A stretch of 64,000 nt of DNA from Candidatus Villigracilis adiacens (GCA_016703605.1 JADJBU010000026.1:1-64000); one strand, 5' to 3'; positions 51,152-59,646 are shown, numbered from the stretch's first letter. Notes: generated by a model from the sequence alone, not told the origin. Numbers and translations: made by a program.

Positions 51152-51982
51152 ATGTCCCTCACCGACACCCATTGTCACTTATACTGGCGCAAATTCGACG
51201 AAGACCGCGGGGCGGTGATTCAGCGCGCCATCGAAGCGGGCGTCACGCGGATGCTCGTCCCCGGCACGACGATCGAGACGAGCAGGCAAGCCATCGAATT
51301 ATCCGAAACATACGAACAGGTCTTTGCCGCGGTGGGAATCCACCCGACGGATGCGGACGATTTCCCCGACGACGGTTTGGATGAACTCTACAAACTCGCC
51401 GAACACCAAAAGGTCGTCGCCATCGGCGAAGTGGGGCTGGACTATTATTGGGTCAAGGATTCAGAGAAGCAAAAACGCCAGAAGCGCCTGCTCAGTTCCC
51501 AGGTCCAGATTGCCGAGGCGCTGAACAAACCGCTGGTCATTCACCTGCGGCAGGAAAACAACGCGGTGGAGGGACCCGTCTTCGACGACTTCTTCGAGTT
51601 GATCGAGCCGTGGATTCAAAAATGGAGGGAGCAGAATCATCCGCTGGGGCTTGCGCCGGGGACGCTTCATTCTTTCAATGGGAATGCCGGGCTTGCGGCG
51701 AAGGGGCTTGAGCGTGGATTTTGCCTGGGGGTGACGGGTCCGGTCACGTATCCAAAAAACGAAGCGCACCGCCAGATGATCAAAAATCTCCCGCTGAGCC
51801 GCCTGCTGATCGAGACCGATTCGCCTTTTTTGACCCCCGTTCCGTTTCGTGACAAAAGGAACGAACCTGCCTTTGTTTGCCATATTGCTGATAAAATAGC
51901 GGAAATCCATTCCAAAAGCCCTGCGGAGATCGCCGAAATTACCACCGCCAACGCGGCGCGGCTCTTCGCATGGGGAGATTGA
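51152..51982 (+). CDS. TatD-family metal-dependent hydrolase
   Basis: A 276-aa TIM-barrel nuclease of the TatD family, with 3'-5' exonuclease or deoxyribonuclease activity in characterised members. Metal ligands: LTDTHCHLYW, AIGEVGLDYYW with Glu, PLVIHLRQ, APGTLHSFNG and LLIETDSPFLTPVP. The ATG has no ribosome-binding site but TATAAT ends 8 nt upstream, so a leaderless message is predicted. The polyprenyl synthase gene starts 1 base after its stop, so the two form an operon. Confidence 0.92.
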   Translation: MSLTDTHCHLYWRKFDEDRGAVIQRAIEAGVTRMLVPGTTIETSRQAIELSETYEQVFAAVGIHPTDADDFPDDGLDELYKLAEHQKVVAIGEVGLDYYWVKDSEKQKRQKRLLSSQVQIAEALNKPLVIHLRQENNAVEGPVFDDFFELIEPWIQKWREQNHPLGLAPGTLHSFNGNAGLAAKGLERGFCLGVTGPVTYPKNEAHRQMIKNLPLSRLLIETDSPFLTPVPFRDKRNEPAFVCHIADKIAEIHSKSPAEIAEITTANAARLFAWGD

Positions 51983-51983
51983 C

Positions 51984-52949
51984 TTGAACGCTGTAACTTT
52001 TCTCTCACCCGTAACGGAAGAAATCAAACTCGTCGAAGCCCGGATGCGCGCCCAGGCAGACGAAGCCCATCCCGACCTGCGCGCCGCGCTCGAACACCTG
52101 CTCTCGGCGGGAGGCAAGCGCGTCCGCCCGACATTGGGTTTGCTCGTGGGCAACATGCTCGGCGCGCCGCTGGAAAAACTCGTCACGCTCGGCGCGGCTG
52201 TGGAACTGCTGCACACCGCCACCCTCGTCCACGACGACCTGATTGACGGCTCATTGCTCCGGCGCGGCACGCCGACGCTCAACGCGCGCTGGTCGCCGCC
52301 CGCAACTGTGTTAACCGGCGACTTCCTCTTTGCGCGCGCCGCCAAACTCGCCGCCGAGACCGATCACCTGCCGCTGATGAAACTCTTCTCCGACACGCTG
52401 GCGATCATTGTCAACGGCGAACTGACGCAGATGTTCACCTCGCGCGGGCTGGTCAACCGCGAAAACTACTACAGGCGCATCTACGCCAAGACCGCCTCGC
52501 TCTTCGAGATGACCTCCCGCGCCGCGGCAATGGTCAGCCCGGTGGATGAAGATACCATCGAGTCGATGCGCGACTTCGGCTATCAGATCGGCATGGCGTT
52601 TCAGATCGTGGACGACATCCTGGACTTCACCGGCGACCAGAACGCCGTCGGCAAACCGCTCGGCTCGGACTTACTTAACGGACTGGTCACCCTCCCGGGC
52701 ATTTACTACGCCGAAGTCAATCCCTCCGACCCGGACGTCCTCTCCCTGCCCCAGGGCGGCTGGACCAACAACGAGAACATGACCCGTCTCGTGGAAAAGA
52801 TCCGCGCCAGCAGCTGCACCAAGAAAGCCATGCTCGAAGCCGACGGACACATAGACCGCGCCCTCGCCCGCCTCGAAGACATGCCCGCCTCCGCCGAACG
52901 CGACGCGCTGGAAAATTTGGCGAAATATATTGTGGATAGGAAAGTGTAG
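51984..52949 (+). CDS. Polyprenyl diphosphate synthase
   Basis: A 321-aa trans-isoprenyl diphosphate synthase that lengthens allylic diphosphates with IPP, giving quinone side chains or lipid carriers. First Asp-rich motif: VHDDLIDGSLLRRG (DDxxD). Second: FQIVDDILDFTGDQ. GGKRVRPTLGLLVGNM binds IPP. Residues just before the first motif are small and aliphatic (AAVELLHTATL), as in medium or long-chain enzymes of the octaprenyl type. The start is TTG 51984, supported by GGGGAG upstream and a 1-base gap to tatD. Confidence 0.92.
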   Translation: MNAVTFLSPVTEEIKLVEARMRAQADEAHPDLRAALEHLLSAGGKRVRPTLGLLVGNMLGAPLEKLVTLGAAVELLHTATLVHDDLIDGSLLRRGTPTLNARWSPPATVLTGDFLFARAAKLAAETDHLPLMKLFSDTLAIIVNGELTQMFTSRGLVNRENYYRRIYAKTASLFEMTSRAAAMVSPVDEDTIESMRDFGYQIGMAFQIVDDILDFTGDQNAVGKPLGSDLLNGLVTLPGIYYAEVNPSDPDVLSLPQGGWTNNENMTRLVEKIRASSCTKKAMLEADGHIDRALARLEDMPASAERDALENLAKYIVDRKV

Positions 52950-52959
52950 GTGGGTGAGT

Positions 52960-52991
52960 AGTTGAGTAGTCAAATAGTTGAGTAGTCAGGT
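52960..52991. repeat. Two 16-nt tandem repeats
   Basis: AGTTGAGTAGTCAAAT is followed by AGTTGAGTAGTCAGGT. The gap to yceD then contains CCTTCACCCTTCATCCTTCA-type low-complexity text. No further feature seen. Confidence 0.6.
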
Positions 52992-53056
52992 AGTCTTTCT
53001 ACTTTCCACTCACCCTTATCCATTTATCCTTCACCCTTCATCCTTCATCCCTTCCC

Positions 53057-53563
53057 ATGCCCAATCCCCGCAAACCCTTCCGCTTCAACGTCGGCTTCAT
53101 CATCCATGAAGAGATCGGCTACAGCCACGACTTTCCCTTCGATTTCGAAAAGGTCACGCTCGGCGATGACCTGGAATTGTGGAACTTCGCGGGCAATGTC
53201 AACGTCGGCAAGACGCCGCAGGGACTCATCGTTCAAGGCAATTTCTCCGCCAGGACGACCGTCACCTGTTCGCGCTGTCTGACCAACTTCGTGCAGGCGT
53301 TGGAATGGGAATTCACCGAACTCTACGCCTTCGACCAGCGTTCCCTGACCGAGTCGGGGTTGATCCTGCCCGAGGACGCCCATCTCGAAGTCGAAGAACT
53401 GTTGCGGGAGTACGCCCTGCTTGAAATCCCGATCAACCCCGTCTGCAAGCCGGATTGCAGGGGTTTATGCGCCGAATGCGGGCAGAACCTCAACGAAAGG
53501 GATTGCGGTCACCGCCCCGAAGAACCGGATTCACCCTTCGCAAAACTGAAGGATTTGCTGTAA
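53057..53563 (+). CDS. YceD/DUF177 family protein
   Basis: A 168-aa protein of the YceD (DUF177) family, linked to 23S rRNA accumulation and commonly encoded just before rpmF (ribosomal protein L32). Conserved: GNFSARTTVTCSRCLTNFVQ in the middle and a zinc-knuckle-like C-terminus (NPVCKPDCRGLCAECGQNL, ERDCGH). The expected L32 gene does not follow; a Met-rich 31-codon frame is in its place. No ribosome-binding site is strong before ATG 53057. Confidence 0.88.
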   Translation: MPNPRKPFRFNVGFIIHEEIGYSHDFPFDFEKVTLGDDLELWNFAGNVNVGKTPQGLIVQGNFSARTTVTCSRCLTNFVQALEWEFTELYAFDQRSLTESGLILPEDAHLEVEELLREYALLEIPINPVCKPDCRGLCAECGQNLNERDCGHRPEEPDSPFAKLKDLL

Positions 53564-53573
53564 AATACCGCCC

Positions 53574-53669
53574 ATGAAATTCACTTCTGCTTTCCCGATG
53601 GTGCCAATGACCATGGCCATGCGCAACATGCGAATGGAAATGTCCCCCTGCGCCAAGTGGAAAGCATAG
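53574..53669 (+). CDS. Met-rich 31-aa small ORF between yceD and metG
   Basis: A 31-codon frame (MKFTSAFPMVPMTMAMRNMR, then MEMSPCAKWKA) with eight Met. TAAAAT (53561-53566) ends 7 nt before its ATG, the same layout as the other predicted leaderless genes, and a terminator begins 22 bases after the stop. This self-contained unit lies where rpmF is expected. Too short for composition tests; it might be a regulatory leader, a metal-binding peptide or chance. Reported as possible. Confidence 0.4.
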   Translation: MKFTSAFPMVPMTMAMRNMRMEMSPCAKWKA

Positions 53670-53690
53670 TTTTTCATACCTGAAAAAACG

Positions 53691-53718
53691 GGCTGTCCAT
53701 TTCGCGGACAGCCTTTTT
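53691..53718 (+). terminator. Intrinsic terminator upstream of metG
   Basis: GGCTGTCC (53691-53698) pairs with GGACAGCC (53706-53713), followed by TTTTTGTTTG. It ends the transcript of the yceD region. Confidence 0.8.
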
Positions 53719-53734
53719 GTTTGTAAAACCTTTA

Positions 53735-53812
53735 AACACAAAGGTCACGAAGCACACAAAGGTATTAAGGTTTTTCCTTCGTGTCCTTTGTGTCCTTCGT
53801 GGTAAAAAAAAT
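53735..53812. repeat. ACAAAGG/CCTTTGT palindromic repeat
   Basis: AACACAAAGGTCACGAAGCA is matched by CTTCGTGTCCTTTGTGTCCT on the other side. Same family as 13433-13519. It forms the 5' flank of metG. Confidence 0.65.
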
Positions 53813-53825
53813 TCCGGAGGCACGA

Positions 53826-55628
53826 ATGACCGAAACCATTTTAGTAGCAGTCGCCTGGCCCTACGCCAACGCCGAAATCCACGTTGGGAATATCACGGGT
53901 TCACATTTACCCGGGGATATTTTCGCGCGTTACAACCGCCTGAAGGGCAACAAAGTGTTGATGATCACCGGCACCGACTCACACGGCACGCCCGTCACCA
54001 TGAGTGCGGACAAACTCGGAAAGCCTGTTGAGGAAGTATACAAATCCTTCCATGAGGGCTTCATCGAGTTGTTCCAACAGATCGGCATCACCTACGACCT
54101 CTACACCACCACTCACAGCGATAATCACTTCAAGGTCTCACAGGCGATGTTCCTTGCTCTGCAGAAGAATGGCTACCTCTACCGCGAATTCAGCAAGCAG
54201 TGGTACTCCCCCAGCGCGGGCAAATTCCTGCCCGACCGTTACGTCGAAGGGACATGCTACATCTGCGGCTTCGAAGGCGCGCGTTCTGATCAATGCGACA
54301 ACTGCGGCAACGTGCTCGAGCCGGAGAAGTTGAAAAATCCGCGCGCGAAAACCGGCGATGGCGCACTCGAACTGCGCGACACCGAACATTTCTATCTCGA
54401 CCTTTCCAAACTCGAACCAAAGGTCAAGGAGTTTCTACAATCACGCTCCGACCACATGCGCGATACGGTCTTGGGTGAATCATTGCGCAAGATCGAAAGC
54501 GAAGGCTTGAAAGCCCGCTCCATCACCCGCGACCTGGACTGGGGCATCCCCGTCCCGGTGGATGAGCCGCAATGGAAGAATAAAGTGCTGTACGTGTGGT
54601 TCGAAGCCGTGATCGGCTATCTCTCCGCTCCGATTGAGTGGGCGCAGTTATCGGGTGCGAAAGAAGCGTGGCGCGACTGGTGGCTTGACCCCAAGGCAAA
54701 GCAATTCCATTTCCTCGGCAAGGACAACATCTTCTTTCACGCCTCGCAGTGGCCCGCCGAGTTGATGGGCGCAGGCAGTGCGTTCATGGAGTTCTTCACG
54801 GGCGAGGAAGAAGCGCCCCTCATCCTGCCGTATGACGTTCCTGCCAACCAGTTCATGAACATGGAAGGCAAACGCATCAGTGGCTCGCGCAACTGGGGTG
54901 TGTGGGGACGCGACGCGTTGACCCGCTACGACCCCGACGCCCTGCGTTATTACCTGACGGTCAATATGCCCGAAGCCAAAGACAGCGATTGGGATTGGGC
55001 GGAGTTCGTGGCGCGCAACAACAACGAACTCGTGGCGACCTGGGGCAACCTCGCCAACCGCGTGCTGTCGTTTTGTTATAAACATTGGGAAGGCGTTGTG
55101 CCGGATATAGACCCCGCCTCGCTTCGCGACTCGGACTTGAGCCTGCTCGCCACCATCGAGGCTGGATTCAAGGCTGTGGGCGCCGAACTCGACGCCGTGC
55201 GCCTGCGTTCGGCATTGAGCGAGACAATGAAACTCGCCACGGTTGTCAATCAATACCTTGATGTCAACGCGCCGTGGTCTGCGGTGAAGACCGACAAAGA
55301 CGGCGCTGCCAAAACCATCTACACCGCGTTGAAAGCGATTGACTCGTTGAAAGTCATGTTCGCGCCGTTCCTCCCCTTCACCTCCGAACGCCTGCATGGA
55401 TTCTTCGGGTACGAAACTCCGCTCTTCGGCGAGGGATACACCGAAGATGTCACCGACGCCATCGGCACGCATAAGGTTCTGCGTTACCGTGCTGGACAAA
55501 CTGGAAGTTTGTCGTACTGGAAACCCAGCGACTTGAAGCCGGGACAGAAGTTGAATCAGCCGGGTCCATTGTTCAAGAAGTTGGAAGCGGATGTGATCGA
55601 GATGGAACGGGGAAGGTTACGCTATTAA
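53826..55628 (+). CDS. metG: Methionyl-tRNA synthetase
   Basis: A 600-aa class-I tRNA synthetase charging tRNA-Met. The HIGH-type motif is WPYANAEIHVGNITGSHLPG (HVGN), zinc knuckles CYICGFEGARSDQC and CDNCGNVLEP, the KMSKS-equivalent is KRISGSRNWG, and the anticodon-binding helices follow (LANRVLSFCYKHWEGVVPDI). No C-terminal tRBD extension. The RISGS loop is a departure from KMSKS seen in one MetG subgroup. ATG 53826 follows GGAGGCACGA, and the fold begins at once; upstream in-frame codons belong to the repeat. Confidence 0.96.
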   Translation: MTETILVAVAWPYANAEIHVGNITGSHLPGDIFARYNRLKGNKVLMITGTDSHGTPVTMSADKLGKPVEEVYKSFHEGFIELFQQIGITYDLYTTTHSDNHFKVSQAMFLALQKNGYLYREFSKQWYSPSAGKFLPDRYVEGTCYICGFEGARSDQCDNCGNVLEPEKLKNPRAKTGDGALELRDTEHFYLDLSKLEPKVKEFLQSRSDHMRDTVLGESLRKIESEGLKARSITRDLDWGIPVPVDEPQWKNKVLYVWFEAVIGYLSAPIEWAQLSGAKEAWRDWWLDPKAKQFHFLGKDNIFFHASQWPAELMGAGSAFMEFFTGEEEAPLILPYDVPANQFMNMEGKRISGSRNWGVWGRDALTRYDPDALRYYLTVNMPEAKDSDWDWAEFVARNNNELVATWGNLANRVLSFCYKHWEGVVPDIDPASLRDSDLSLLATIEAGFKAVGAELDAVRLRSALSETMKLATVVNQYLDVNAPWSAVKTDKDGAAKTIYTALKAIDSLKVMFAPFLPFTSERLHGFFGYETPLFGEGYTEDVTDAIGTHKVLRYRAGQTGSLSYWKPSDLKPGQKLNQPGPLFKKLEADVIEMERGRLRY

Positions 55629-55633
55629 CATAG

Positions 55634-55680
55634 ACCCTCTGGCGTTATTGTTCTGTTACGCCTGAGGGTTTTACTTTTTT
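55634..55680 (+). terminator. Intrinsic terminator after metG
   Basis: ACCCTCTGGCGTTA pairs with TGTTACGCCTGAGGGT (one or two mismatches) across a short loop and is followed by TTTTACTTTTTT. The following 55683-55800 contains AACCTGTAACCCTCC and AACCTGTAACCTTCC, two near-copies of a short repeat, and no gene. Confidence 0.75.
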
Positions 55681-55812
55681 GAGCAACCCCCAACTTTCCA
55701 ACCTACAACCTGTAACCCTCCAACCTTAAACCTGTAACCTTCCGCCACCCACCTCCATTTCAACTCCATATTTCAGACCATCCCCCTCCGTATTTCACTG
55801 TATAATTCGCGC

Positions 55813-57924
55813 ATGGCAGACTGGATCGGACAGACCATCGGAAAGGTACGCATCGAAACCTACCTCGCGCGCGGGGGCATGGCGGAGGTCTTTCTCGGCA
55901 CGCACCTCACCCTCGACCGGCACGTAGCGGTCAAATTCATGCACAGCCACGTCGAATCCGAGCCGGAACTGCTCACGAGATTCCAAAGGGAGGCAAAAGC
56001 GGTCGCCGGATTGCGTCATCCCAACATCGTCCAGGTCTACGATTTCGACACGCATGAGGGGCATCCCTACATCGTGATGGAATATATCAACGGACCGTCA
56101 CTGGCAACCTACCTGCGCGGACTGCACAAAAACGGCGGCAGGCTGACCCTCAAACAGGTTGCCCAATTACTCAAACCGCTCGCCGAAGGGCTCGACTACG
56201 CCCACTCGCAGGGCATCATCCACCGCGACATCAAACCCGCAAACATCATCCTCACCAACAACAGCGCCGAATATACAGCCGACAAACCCCTGCCCATAGA
56301 CACCGCCTGCGTCATCACCGATTTCGGACTGGTGCGCATCGCCAACTCGGTCAACCAGACCGCCTCCGGCGTGGTCAGCGGCACACCCGCCTACATGTCG
56401 CCGGAACAGGCGCAGGGCAATTCGTCATCCGTTGATTACCGCACCGATATTTACTCGCTAAGCGTTGTCCTTTACGAAATGCTCGCCGGGCGCCCCCCCT
56501 TCGACGGCGACTCGACCCTCGGCGTAATCCTCAAACTGATCTCCGAACCGCCGCCGCCGATTGAAAATGTCTCCCTCGAGATTCAGGCAGTCGTCAGCAA
56601 GGGGTTGGAAAAACTCGCCGAAAACCGATATCAATCCGCCCGGCAGCTTCTGGCGGAATTCTACAAAGCGATCGGGATGCATGCCGAAGCGGATACCGTC
56701 CATTCGCTGCGGTTCCAGACCCCGCCCCCGCCTGCCACTCTTAGCAACAAGCCTGCCCCACGCCGGAACAATTTCCTCTGGATCGGCGCCGGGATTTTTG
56801 CCTGCCTCTGTTTCGGGGTAATCCTCGCCAGCGCATTGGGGCTTTCCATCTTCGCCTTCCTGCCCGGGCAGGCGGCAACCGAAACCGCCGAGTCTGCTCC
56901 CGCGCATGAAACCCACACAACATCCACGCAGGAAGCGGGCGCAGACCCCGGCACAGCCGTCGAAGTGAACCCATCCAATGTGCTGCGGTTTCAAGGCGCA
57001 TTAGACCAGGTCACCATCAGCGGCTCATACCCAGACCCCGCCAGCGGATCCCAATACGAAGCCTGGCTGATCGACGATGCCAACGAAACGCGCATCAGCC
57101 TCGGCGTTTTGGAAAAAAGCGAATCGGGTCTTTACGCCCTCACCTATCTCGACCCCGAAAGCCGCAACCTCTTGAACGTATTCAACCGCATGGAGATCAC
57201 GCTCGAAGCCAGCCCCGACCCGAGCCCCAACCCGTCGGAAACGATTTCGTATTCATCCGCCATCCCGCCGGGCGCGCTGACTCACATCCGCCACCTTCTG
57301 GGAAGCTTCAGCAGCAACCCGAATCAAACCGCCATGACCATCGGCTTGCTGGAAACCGCCGAACTCATAGACGACACTGGCAGCGCAATGGCAGCCGCCC
57401 ACGAAGACGGCAGCCAAAAACTCGTCCGCGCAAACGCCGAAGCGATGATCAACCTGATCGTCGGGAGTAACAGCGGCGATTTCAAAGACTGGGATAAAGA
57501 CGGCAGGGTGGAAAACCCCGGCGACGGCTTCGGACTGCTGTTGAACGGCAACCAAAGCGGTTACATCGAAGGCACGGTCACTCACGCCGAACTCGCGGCA
57601 GGGTCGGGCGACGCCTCTGAAAACGTCATCCTCCACAGCGGGCACGTCGCCGTCAGCGGGAAGAATGTCGAGGGTTGGGCAACCCAGCTGCGCGACGTTG
57701 CGAAGCGGATCCTCGAGTCGAATCAGATCACCGAAGCGGATGTCCGCCTGGCCGTATCCCTCGCGGAGCAAATCCACAAAGGCATCGACCTGGACGGCAA
57801 TGAAAGCGTCGATCCGGTTGCGGGCGAGGGCGGGGCAGTCACCGCGTACGAACACGCCGAGTATATGGCGGACATGCCGATCCTCGAAGGCGAAAACCAA
57901 ATGCCGCCCCCGGGAACTCCGTAA
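55813..57924 (+). CDS. Transmembrane Ser/Thr protein kinase with large extracytoplasmic domain
   Basis: A 703-aa Hanks-type kinase. Kinase domain (residues 5-275): glycine loop LARGGMAEVFLG, HVAVKFMH with the ATP Lys, IIHRDIKPANIILT (catalytic Asp), VITDFGLVRI and GTPAYMSPEQAQG. A helix follows at about 318-350 (FLWIGAGIFACLCFGVILAS), then some 340 outer residues without PASTA repeats. The outer part has a beta-rich stretch like the anti-sigma-factor RskA sensor fold (LRFQGALDQVTISGSYPDPA, EAWLIDDANETRISLGVLEK) and two EF-hand-like loops (DWDKDGRVENPGDG and DLDGNESVDPVAGEG). Calcium-sensitive sensing is the inference. TATAAT ends 6 nt before the ATG: predicted leaderless. Confidence 0.9.
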   Translation: MADWIGQTIGKVRIETYLARGGMAEVFLGTHLTLDRHVAVKFMHSHVESEPELLTRFQREAKAVAGLRHPNIVQVYDFDTHEGHPYIVMEYINGPSLATYLRGLHKNGGRLTLKQVAQLLKPLAEGLDYAHSQGIIHRDIKPANIILTNNSAEYTADKPLPIDTACVITDFGLVRIANSVNQTASGVVSGTPAYMSPEQAQGNSSSVDYRTDIYSLSVVLYEMLAGRPPFDGDSTLGVILKLISEPPPPIENVSLEIQAVVSKGLEKLAENRYQSARQLLAEFYKAIGMHAEADTVHSLRFQTPPPPATLSNKPAPRRNNFLWIGAGIFACLCFGVILASALGLSIFAFLPGQAATETAESAPAHETHTTSTQEAGADPGTAVEVNPSNVLRFQGALDQVTISGSYPDPASGSQYEAWLIDDANETRISLGVLEKSESGLYALTYLDPESRNLLNVFNRMEITLEASPDPSPNPSETISYSSAIPPGALTHIRHLLGSFSSNPNQTAMTIGLLETAELIDDTGSAMAAAHEDGSQKLVRANAEAMINLIVGSNSGDFKDWDKDGRVENPGDGFGLLLNGNQSGYIEGTVTHAELAAGSGDASENVILHSGHVAVSGKNVEGWATQLRDVAKRILESNQITEADVRLAVSLAEQIHKGIDLDGNESVDPVAGEGGAVTAYEHAEYMADMPILEGENQMPPPGTP

Positions 57925-57933
57925 ACATCCAAG

Positions 57934-57961
57934 GCGCCGCGCATCACGCGGCGTCTTTTCT
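57934..57961 (+). terminator. Terminator after the kinase gene
   Basis: GCGCCGCG pairs with CGCGGCGTC around CATCA and is followed by TTTTCTTT. It lies 10 bases after the kinase stop. Confidence 0.75.
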
Positions 57962-58051
57962 TTAAACCCATTCCCGGGTAGGTTGCCGAAAGAATGACGG
58001 GGCTTTATAAAGGAAAAAAGTTCTCTGGTATTTGGTGGGTCGCCCATTTTT

Positions 58052-58326
58052 CACCACGGAGATCACAGAGCCTGCAGAGGAAAAACCTTTTGGCTCTCCC
58101 GTTTCTCCCGAAGAACATCGGGATGATGTGGCGGGATAGCAGACTGCTCATAAGTGGTTTTGCCGCGGATACTTCGACACGCTCAGCACAGGTTTCGCTG
58201 ATTTTCGCGGATTGTAAAAGAAAAATCCGCGTGAATTCGCGCAAATCCGCGGCTAAGGTTTTGCTCTTCTCGTTAAGAACGGTAGAGCCAATCTTTTAAA
58301 ATCTCCGTGATCTCTGTGTACCTGGT
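58052..58326. repeat. Nested palindromic repeat of about 275 bp
   Basis: Outer arms CACCACGGAGATCACAGAG (58052-58070) and CTCCGTGATCTCTGTGTACC followed by TGGTG (58303-58326). Inside, the unit 58162-58256 (GCCGCGGATACTTCGACACG to CCGCGGCTAA) matches 25148-25240. The internal AAAAATCCGCGTGAATTCGC pairs with neighbouring GCGGATT text. No gene in 57962-58390. Confidence 0.65.
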
Positions 58327-58390
58327 GATAAAGCGGGTTTTCACCCCACTTAATCCCGAAGAGCCAAAAAAATTTTACCGAGGAGACCCA

Positions 58391-59590
58391 ATGACCACCG
58401 TAACTGCCGAGACCTTTGTGCAAGTCCCATTGAAATTTGCATTCCGCGCCTTCACCAACGCCACCTCGCTGCGCGAATGGCTGTGCGACGTTGCCACCGT
58501 TGCCCCGCACCCGCACGGACGCATGTACCTGTGGTGGGCTGGCGATTTTTATTCCAGCGGGCATTATCTTGAAGTGGAGGAAAACAAGCGGGTCAAATTC
58601 CGCTGGTTCTCGAACATAGACCCCGCCCCCACCGAAGTGACTGTCACCTTCGCCGAAAAGGACGGCGGCGTCAATGTGCGCATGGACCATGAAGCGCCGG
58701 AGGGCGAAGCATGGAAGGGCAAGCCCGAAAGTTTCCGCGAAAACTGGCAGGACAGCCTGCGGAATTTGAAATCCGTCCTTGAAACAGGCATGGACCTGCG
58801 CATCGCGGAACGCCCGATGCTGGGCATCATCCCCGGCGATTTTTCCCCGGAGCAAGCCGCCGCGCTTGGGGTCCCGGTACGTGAAGGGCTGCGCCTCGAC
58901 GGGACCGTGGACGGCATGGGCGCGCAACGCGCCGGGCTGCAACGGGACGATGTGCTGGTGAGCATGGCTGGCAAGCCGATCACCAACGATTTCAGCAGCT
59001 TGCAGGTTGCAATTGCCGGAGTGAAGGGCGGCGATGTGGTAGAGGTGGAGTTGTACCGCGGCGCGGAGAAGAAAAAAGTTTCGATGCAAATGAGCAAGCG
59101 TCCCATGCCCGATGTGCCGTTCAACCCGGCAGAACTTGCAAAACAAGCCCGCGCCATGTTCGAGCCTGCATTGGATGAGATCGAAAAAACATTCGCAGGC
59201 TGCACCGACGAACAAGCCATGAAACGCCCCGCGCCCAATGAATGGAGCGCATTGGAGGTGGTGGCGCATTTGATCCAGGGCGAGCGCTTCAACGCCAATT
59301 ATCTCTCCAGCCTGATCGACGGCTACGAACCAACAACCGACGGTTTTGGGAGCAACGTCAACGCCTCGGTCGAAGCGACGGTCAGGGCAAACCCGTCCAT
59401 CAAACAGATGCTGGACGCCCTGCGCCGCATGGTGAACGAACTGCTCATCTACACCGAGTTGATCCCCGCCGAGTTCGTGGAAAACAAGGGCAGCTACTAT
59501 CGCTTCGGTTTGGGGCTCTTGCAGCCCGGCTTCCATTTGAACGCGCACAACGAGCAGATCCGCAACGCATTGGAGGCGGGCAAAAAATAG
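58391..59590 (+). CDS. AHSA1-PDZ-DinB three-domain fusion
   Basis: A 399-aa cytoplasmic protein. Residues 1-135 are an SRPBCC/AHSA1 domain (FRAFTNATSLREWLCDVATV, WWAGDFYSSGHYLEVEENKR). Residues 145-240 are a PDZ domain (MGAQRAGLQRDDVLVSMAGK, GGDVVEVELYRGAEKKKV). Residues 245-399 are a DinB/DUF664-type bundle (AMKRPAPNEWSALEVVAHLI, RFNANYLSSLID) with the metal-site His in VAHL. PDZ domains are unusual in a cytoplasmic lipid/ligand-binding protein; here it may bind a partner C-terminus. ATG 58391 follows GAGGAGACCCA. No signal peptide. Function unknown. Confidence 0.82.
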   Translation: MTTVTAETFVQVPLKFAFRAFTNATSLREWLCDVATVAPHPHGRMYLWWAGDFYSSGHYLEVEENKRVKFRWFSNIDPAPTEVTVTFAEKDGGVNVRMDHEAPEGEAWKGKPESFRENWQDSLRNLKSVLETGMDLRIAERPMLGIIPGDFSPEQAAALGVPVREGLRLDGTVDGMGAQRAGLQRDDVLVSMAGKPITNDFSSLQVAIAGVKGGDVVEVELYRGAEKKKVSMQMSKRPMPDVPFNPAELAKQARAMFEPALDEIEKTFAGCTDEQAMKRPAPNEWSALEVVAHLIQGERFNANYLSSLIDGYEPTTDGFGSNVNASVEATVRANPSIKQMLDALRRMVNELLIYTELIPAEFVENKGSYYRFGLGLLQPGFHLNAHNEQIRNALEAGKK

Positions 59591-59611
59591 AAGGAACGAG
59601 TAATAAGCAGA

Positions 59612-59646
59612 AAGACCCGACGCCCCTGGCAGCGGGTCTTTTTTTT
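59612..59646 (+). terminator. Intrinsic terminator after the AHSA1-PDZ-DinB gene
   Basis: AAGACCCG pairs with CGGGTCTT across a 13-nt loop and is followed by eight T. Confidence 0.85.

Noticed and set aside
53574..53669. Ribosomal protein L32 (rpmF) after yceD.
   Set aside because: The 31-codon product lacks L32 sequence (no lysine-rich N-terminus, no zinc cysteines) and is too short.
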